A stretch of DNA of 9,715 nucleotides from Chloroflexota bacterium (GTDB taxonomy: Bacteria; Chloroflexota; Chloroflexia; Chloroflexales; Kallotenuaceae), in NCBI GenBank assembly GCA_019240175.1, contig JAFAYS010000989.1, positions 1 through 9,715 on the forward strand, read 5' to 3'. Shown here in pieces: positions 5,365 to 9,715 of the stretch. The position numbers were made by a program, and so were the translations under genes. The notes beneath the pieces are model-generated. The model was not told where the DNA came from. It saw only the letters and a list, made by a program, of their open reading frames with translations, and did not search any database. Position 1 is the stretch's first letter; every line of letters starts with the position of its first letter.

Positions 5365-6441
5365 CTACGAATCTGACTGCAATGCCCGCGCTAGCCAGGC
5401 GTAGGAATGCGCACCGCTGATCTGATGCCCGCCCACGAACACATCGCGATCCAGCTGCCTGGCCGCTCCTTGTAGCGCATACGACTCATGCAGGTGCTCG
5501 TAGGCCGCGAGCACGCCATGCAGCGGAAAGATCGGATCGTCGGTGCCGGCCTCGATCAACAGCGGACGCGGAGCGATCAGCGCGGCCACATCGTAGATCT
5601 CGGCGTCCTGAAGCAGACCGGGAAGATAGTTGCACGCGCAGTGCTGCATGGCCAGGATGCTTGCTTTGAAGATGCAGAAGTAATTACTGATCACCGCCGC
5701 ACGCAAGCGCTGATCCAGCGCCGCCGCAAACAGCGCCACGGCTCCACCACCGGAGCCGCCCATAATCCCGATCCGCCGCGCATCAACCTCGGGCAACGAT
5801 TGAAGCAGATCGATGCCGCGCAGCACATCGCCGACGCGGCTGCCCAATAGCGGCTTGCCGAGCAGAATGCCCCACCAGGCCGCCGCATGACACGAGCTAT
5901 TGGTCGGGCCTGCTGCTTGATCCTGCGGTTCGCGTCGACGACCGAAGCCACGCAGCTCCGGCGCAAGCACGATCATCCCACGCCGGCACAGCGCCAGCGC
6001 GAAATCCTGATGATAGCCCTGCGGCTCCGTACGCTCGCTGCCGTCGGCGTTGAGACCAACCAGATCATCCATGCCGGAGCCATGACCATGCACGGCGATC
6101 ACGGCGGGCGCTGGGCCGGTAAGATCATCGGGAATCAGCAGCCAGGCCGGCACAATCGTATCGGGAGCGCTGGCGTACTCAAGGTACACGCGGCGATAGC
6201 CAGCGAGCGTGGTCGGCGGCGCGACGGTGAAAACAGGCGGCGACGGCTCAGATGCGGGCAGCGCCAGACGTTGGCGCAATGGCTCACGAAATGCCACGCG
6301 CCACGACTCCCACAGCGCCGGATCGGCGGTGGTGGGGCTGGCAAAGCGGCGTACCTCACCGGCATACAGCGCCTCGTACCACGCCAGCGGACGAAATTGC
6401 GAATCTAACGTCCCGCCGATTGTGTTTTCGTTCCGATCCAC
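5365..6441 (-). CDS. Alpha/beta hydrolase, Abhydrolase_7 / acetyl xylan esterase-like
   Basis: A serine hydrolase of about 358 residues related to dienelactone hydrolases and the Abhydrolase_7 group, which includes carbohydrate deacetylases. With numbering from the GTG at 6441: oxyanion-hole segment AVHGHG (116-121), nucleophile S230 in GIMGGSGGG (225-233), acid D301 or D302 in EAGTDDPIF, and histidine H339 in FVGGHQISG. The stretch NYFCIFKAS and CNYLPGLL between nucleophile and acid is characteristic of that group. There is no signal peptide, so it acts in the cytoplasm on an imported substrate, probably removing acyl groups from a sugar. The frame is open to a TTG at 6459, but that codon has no spaced ribosome site; the GTG has GGAAGAG seven bases upstream and is preferred. 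It begins 20 bases after the transporter stop, suggesting translational coupling. Confidence 0.82.
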   Translation of the reverse strand: MDRNENTIGGTLDSQFRPLAWYEALYAGEVRRFASPTTADPALWESWRVAFREPLRQRLALPASEPSPPVFTVAPPTTLAGYRRVYLEYASAPDTIVPAWLLIPDDLTGPAPAVIAVHGHGSGMDDLVGLNADGSERTEPQGYHQDFALALCRRGMIVLAPELRGFGRRREPQDQAAGPTNSSCHAAAWWGILLGKPLLGSRVGDVLRGIDLLQSLPEVDARRIGIMGGSGGGAVALFAAALDQRLRAAVISNYFCIFKASILAMQHCACNYLPGLLQDAEIYDVAALIAPRPLLIEAGTDDPIFPLHGVLAAYEHLHESYALQGAARQLDRDVFVGGHQISGAHSYAWLARALQSDS

Positions 6442-6461
6442 GCCGCGACTCTTCCACAACC

Positions 6462-8159
6462 CTATGGCATGCTGCCGGATACTCGGGACGGCTGGGCACG
6501 TCCGTTCACGAGCTCGACTTCGGCCACCGTCGAGATCAAATGCGAGACGACCGGCTCAGTGCCTGGCTTTTGCAGCGCCAGCGCCCGCTGCTCAATGCTG
6601 TGATCGGTCATGGTGACGCGCTCATGCTGGCGGAGATGCTCGGCCCACGAGCCGACCACAAACGTTTCGACGAAGCGCTCAGGCGTGGCGGTATCGTGAA
6701 ACAAGCCCCAGGTCGTCGCGCCGTCACGCAGGCGTAGGATTTGCACATCGCGCATCGCCTGCACAAACGCCGCCTGCTGCGGCCTGGCGACACGATACTC
6801 AACCGTGACCATGACCGGCCCGGCTTCGAGATCCGGCTCCCAGGCCAATACCGGCGCGGGCCAGTGCTGCGAAGGATTGAGATCCAGTCCGTCGTCGGTG
6901 GTCAGCGGCCAGCGCCGCGCGGTGAGGACGCCCAGCACCATCAGCCCGGCGGCCACCAGCAGCGCCGTCTGCACACCAAAGCGATCCGCGACCAAGCCCC
7001 AGGCCGCGCTGCCGCCCGCGAAGCCGCCCTGAAAAACCAGCAGATACACGCCGAGCGCCCGCGCCTGCACCCAGGCCGGCACCATCGTCTGCGCCGTAAC
7101 GTTGAAAGCCGACGTGATGCTCAGCCAGCCGACGCCGACCGCCGCCAGCACCAGGTTGAGCAGGATCAGATTTTGGAGATAGGCCAGCCCGATCATGCCC
7201 GCGGCAAAGATCAGCGTCAGGCCAATCACGATCTGATCGACCGAGAAACGATCGCGCAGACGCGGCAAAATGGCCGCACCGCCGATCGCGCCCAGGCCAA
7301 TACTGCCGAGCAGCACGCCGTAGCCCGCCGCGCTCAAGCCCAGCTCGTGGCTGGCGACCACTGGCAGCAGCGCCCAGAGCGCGCTGGCCGTGCCGATGAA
7401 GACGCCGGTACGCACCAACACCGCGCGCAGCGGCGGCGAATGACGCGTGAAGCGCATGCCGGCGGCAACCGCGCTGCGCACGCGCTCGGGCGGCGCGTTC
7501 TGCACACGCGGCGACGGCTGCCAGCGCCCCATGACCAGGATAATGCCGAGAAACGAAAGCGCGTTGAGCAGAAACACAGCGGCGGGGCCAGTCGCGGCGA
7601 TCATCAGGCCGCCCAGCGCCGGACCAATCGCACGGGCGAGATTGAAGCCAGCGCTGTTGAGCGCGACCGCCGCCGCGAACTCGTGGCGCGGCACCAGATC
7701 CGGCACGATCGCTTGCCACGCGGGAGCACTGAGCGCGCCGCCGAGGCCCAGCAGAAACGTGAGCGCCAGCAGCGACCAGGGCATAATCCAGTCGAGCGCG
7801 GTCAGGCCCGCCAGCACCCCGGCGACCACCAGCATCCAGATCTGCGTGACGATCACCAGCCAGCGCCGATCGATCACATCGGCCAGCGCGCCGGCGGGCA
7901 GCCCGACCATAAACAGCGGCAGGCTTGCCATCGTGGTCAGCAGCGCGACCGGCACCGGCGAGGGCGTCAGATCCGTCATCAGCCAGGCCGCCGCGACATT
8001 TTGCATCAGCGCGCCAAGATTCGAGACCAGCGCCGCCAGCCAGAGCGCGCGAAAAACCGAGTAGCGCAGTGGGCTCCAGGCCGTCGCATTCGTTGGGGGA
8101 TGTTCAGACGTAGCAGCCTCCAATTCACGTTTCGAGCGTTCGCCGCCCTGGCCTTGCAC
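6462..8159 (-). CDS. MFS transporter of the EntS-like group (PF05977) with a C-terminal ABM-like domain
   Basis: A 565-residue major facilitator. Residues about 33-415 hold 12 predicted membrane helices, with the MFS motif between helices 2 and 3 (GLPAGALADVIDRRWLVI, 86-103) and an N-terminal half containing SAPAWQAIVPDLVPR (144-158) and NSAGFNLARAIGPALGG (168-184), both typical of the MFS_3 / transmembrane secretion effector family that includes the enterobactin exporter EntS. After a linker, residues about 446-530 form a soluble domain resembling antibiotic biosynthesis monooxygenase (ABM) ferredoxin-like folds: VTVEYRVARPQQAAFVQAMRD at one end and FVETFVVGSWAEHLRQHERVT in the middle. This fusion is common in PF05977. 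The start is GTG with GAGGG eight bases upstream; a nearby ATG is out of frame. The family suggests export of a small molecule or xenobiotic, though the catabolic-looking neighbours would also fit uptake. Confidence 0.88.
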   Translation of the reverse strand: MQGQGGERSKRELEAATSEHPPTNATAWSPLRYSVFRALWLAALVSNLGALMQNVAAAWLMTDLTPSPVPVALLTTMASLPLFMVGLPAGALADVIDRRWLVIVTQIWMLVVAGVLAGLTALDWIMPWSLLALTFLLGLGGALSAPAWQAIVPDLVPRHEFAAAVALNSAGFNLARAIGPALGGLMIAATGPAAVFLLNALSFLGIILVMGRWQPSPRVQNAPPERVRSAVAAGMRFTRHSPPLRAVLVRTGVFIGTASALWALLPVVASHELGLSAAGYGVLLGSIGLGAIGGAAILPRLRDRFSVDQIVIGLTLIFAAGMIGLAYLQNLILLNLVLAAVGVGWLSITSAFNVTAQTMVPAWVQARALGVYLLVFQGGFAGGSAAWGLVADRFGVQTALLVAAGLMVLGVLTARRWPLTTDDGLDLNPSQHWPAPVLAWEPDLEAGPVMVTVEYRVARPQQAAFVQAMRDVQILRLRDGATTWGLFHDTATPERFVETFVVGSWAEHLRQHERVTMTDHSIEQRALALQKPGTEPVVSHLISTVAEVELVNGRAQPSRVSGSMP

Positions 8160-8205
8160 GAGTCATACCCTCAAAGCGCGCAGTGCTTGATCTGGCGATG
8201 TCGAG

Positions 8206-9189
8206 CTACCAGCGATCGTGGATCGCCGCGCGAAAGAAGCGATCATACACCGAGCGCACCTGCGCCAGCGCCTCATCCGAGAGCGGCGGCAGATCGAGCG
8301 CCTGGACGTTGCTCTCGGCCTGCTGCGCATCTTTGGCACCAGGAATCGCGGCGGTGACTTCGGGAAACATCAAGATCCAGCGCAGCGCCACCTGCGCCAG
8401 CGTCGCGCCCTCGGGCACAAGCGAACGCAGCTCTTCCACCGCCTGAAGCCCGGCCTCGTACTCGACGCCGCTAAACGTCTCGCCTTGATCGAATGCCTCG
8501 CCGTGGCGATTAAAGTTGCGGTGATCGCTCTCGGCAAACTGTGAGTCGCGCCGCAGCTTGCCGCTGAGCAGGCCGCTCGCCAGCGGTACACGCGCCAGAA
8601 TACCGACCTGCCGCTCGCGCGCCGCCGGGAAAAACTGCTCAAGCGGCTTGAGACGAAACATATTGAAGATGATCTGCACCGACTGCACATTGGGATACTG
8701 AATCGCGCGCAGGGCCTCGTCCACGCGCTCGACGCTCACGCCGTAGTAGCGCAGCTTGCCGGCCTGCACCAGATCATCCAGGACGCCGAAAACCTCAGGC
8801 ATCTCGTAGACCGCCGAGGGCGGACAGTGCAGCTGCAGCAGATCGAGCGCCTCGGTTTCCAGGTTGCGCAGGCTCCGCTCGACGAAAGCGGTCAGGTTTT
8901 CGCGGTTGTAGCCGCCGGCGACATGTGGATTCAAGCGACGGCCCGCTTTGGTCGCGACAATGATCTCTTCGCTGCGCTCGCGCCGCAGCTGGGCGATCAA
9001 ACGCTCAGCGTGACCATCGCCGTACACGTCGGCGGTGTCCAGGAAGTTCACGCCCAGATCGACGACTTTGTGCAGCGCTTGCAGCGATTTGGGATCGTCG
9101 GTTGGCCCCCAGGAGCCGCCCATCGCCCACGTGCCGCAGCCGATCGCCGAGATGCGCCAGCCTGTCCGCCCCAGCTCCCGATATTCCAT
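8206..9189 (-). CDS. Aldo/keto reductase
   Basis: A 327-residue NAD(P)H-dependent oxidoreductase with an AKR TIM barrel (PF00248), normal length for the family. The catalytic tetrad is complete: D51 (NFLDTADVYG), Y56, K81 (IIVATKAGRR) and H121 (LLQLHCPPS). Other family features are KLRYYGVS (145-152), a cofactor-binding region with VPLASGLLSGKL (201-212), and IPGAKDAQQAESN (282-294) near the C-terminus for the adenosine phosphate. The start ATG has AAGGAG seven bases upstream. It begins 18 bases after the LarA-like gene and ends 46 bases before the transporter gene. In this setting it could interconvert a keto and a hydroxy group, or an aldose and its acid or lactone, on the operon's substrate. 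AKR sequences do not reveal the substrate. Confidence 0.93.
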   Translation of the reverse strand: MEYRELGRTGWRISAIGCGTWAMGGSWGPTDDPKSLQALHKVVDLGVNFLDTADVYGDGHAERLIAQLRRERSEEIIVATKAGRRLNPHVAGGYNRENLTAFVERSLRNLETEALDLLQLHCPPSAVYEMPEVFGVLDDLVQAGKLRYYGVSVERVDEALRAIQYPNVQSVQIIFNMFRLKPLEQFFPAARERQVGILARVPLASGLLSGKLRRDSQFAESDHRNFNRHGEAFDQGETFSGVEYEAGLQAVEELRSLVPEGATLAQVALRWILMFPEVTAAIPGAKDAQQAESNVQALDLPPLSDEALAQVRSVYDRFFRAAIHDRW

Positions 9190-9207
9190 GCGTTCGCTCC
9201 TTATGAT

Positions 9208-9715
9208 CTACTCGCGGTCCGATCGGACGCGATACAACATCTCGCCCGCGTGCGGTACCAGCAAGCTTCCTGCCCCGGCTTGCGCCAGCCAGCTTTCGGG
9301 ATTGATCGTGCGGTAATCGGCATAGCCCAGGTTGACCTGGCGACAGCGCGCCTCGGGAATACTTGTGGCCAGCGTTACGCTGATGCGCGGCGTTTCCACA
9401 GCAGTCGCCGGATCGAAGGAGCCCGCGCCTTTGACGTGCGTGCTGTGCGCGAGAATGCCGCCCGGCAAATCGCGGAAACGATCCCACTGCTTCACGAAAT
9501 AATCGCGCACGTGGTAGCCAATCTGATCGATCAGGTGGCCGTGGGTGTACGAGATCTCGGTCAGATGCGGCGCGTAGATGATCACCTCGCCGCCGTCAGC
9601 GATCGCCGGCTCGGTCTTGTACATGGCCTTGGCGGCAGTCCACAGATCGTCGTACATCGTCGAGGGCATCGCCAGCACGCGGCGCACCGGCTGCGGCAGC
9701 CAGACGATGTTGAGC
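9208..9715 (-). CDS. LarA-like nickel-dependent hydroxyacid racemase/epimerase, C-terminal part (partial)
   Basis: The last 168 residues of a protein whose frame stays open to the right edge (first full codon at 9714), so the true start is outside. It matches the C-terminal domain of the lactate racemase LarA family (DUF2088/Lar, COG3875), enzymes that use a covalent nickel-pincer nucleotide to racemise or epimerise 2-hydroxyacids, including some sugar acids. Visible features are RVLAMPSTMYDDLWTAAKAM, GGEVIIYAPH, YTHG, GYHVRDYFVKQWDRF and ILAHSTHVKG. In Lactiplantibacillus LarA the segment aligned with WTAAKAM reads YQAVKGM, with Gln295 and Lys298 at the substrate; here the Gln is Thr and the Lys is kept. 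The pincer-forming lysine and catalytic histidines lie in the missing N-terminal part. It is the first visible gene of the leftward operon. Confidence 0.78.
   Translation of the reverse strand, partial: LNIVWLPQPVRRVLAMPSTMYDDLWTAAKAMYKTEPAIADGGEVIIYAPHLTEISYTHGHLIDQIGYHVRDYFVKQWDRFRDLPGGILAHSTHVKGAGSFDPATAVETPRISVTLATSIPEARCRQVNLGYADYRTINPESWLAQAGAGSLLVPHAGEMLYRVRSDRE

Noticed and set aside
6442..6459. The TTG at 6459 as the start of the esterase gene.
   Set aside because: AGGG directly abuts the TTG with no spacing, while the GTG at 6441 has a purine-rich ribosome site seven bases upstream. The difference is only six residues and is not certain.
6741..8357. A 538-residue open frame on the plus strand opposite the transporter and aldo/keto reductase genes.
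   Set aside because: It is rich in Arg, His, Gln and Pro with no recognisable domain, as expected for the antisense of GC-rich coding DNA; the minus strand has clear family proteins throughout.
9685..9687. The GTG at 9687 as the start of the LarA-like gene.
   Set aside because: The frame continues without a stop to the window edge, and the residues upstream fit the domain, so the gene is truncated by the window.

Overview
The window is a protein-coding stretch of roughly 60% GC from a bacterium, most likely a member of the Chloroflexota. This placement is an inference from the gene mix: a DUF574-type SAM methyltransferase, a PQQ-type sorbosone dehydrogenase, FCD-domain GntR regulators, and an MFS transporter with a cytoplasmic C-terminal domain. 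It also rests on the style of the intergenic palindromes. An actinobacterial source is possible but less likely. There are nine protein genes, two of them cut by the window edges. I found no rRNA, tRNA, CRISPR array or transposase.

Left part (1-2660). The C-terminal tail of a membrane protein, perhaps an ABC permease, runs rightward and converges on a leftward DUF574 methyltransferase; their stop codons overlap in one CTAG. After a 426-base divergent intergenic region comes a rightward exported PQQ-dependent sugar (sorbosone-type) dehydrogenase, followed by a terminator-like hairpin.

Middle (2660-4525). A GntR/FCD regulator with a well-formed promoter runs rightward. It meets a second, leftward GntR/FCD regulator tail to tail, with 9 bases between them. 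Upstream of the second regulator lie a perfect 13-base palindrome and an array of eight to nine 21-bp tandem repeats. Odd and even repeats alternate, so the array looks like four 42-bp dimers. Its last unit is absorbed in a strong hairpin just after the stop codon of the next gene.

Right part (4525-9715). Five genes all run leftward with short gaps and look like one operon. In transcription order they are: a LarA-like nickel hydroxyacid racemase/epimerase (partial), an aldo/keto reductase, a PF05977-type MFS transporter with an ABM-like C-terminal domain, an Abhydrolase_7-like carbohydrate esterase, and a TIM-barrel sugar isomerase/epimerase with an intact metal site. The second GntR gene follows the array. 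Together they suggest uptake or export, deacylation, epimerisation and redox conversion of a sugar or sugar acid under GntR control. The substrate cannot be read from sequence. The repeat array and the composition of this operon are the parts most worth a second look.
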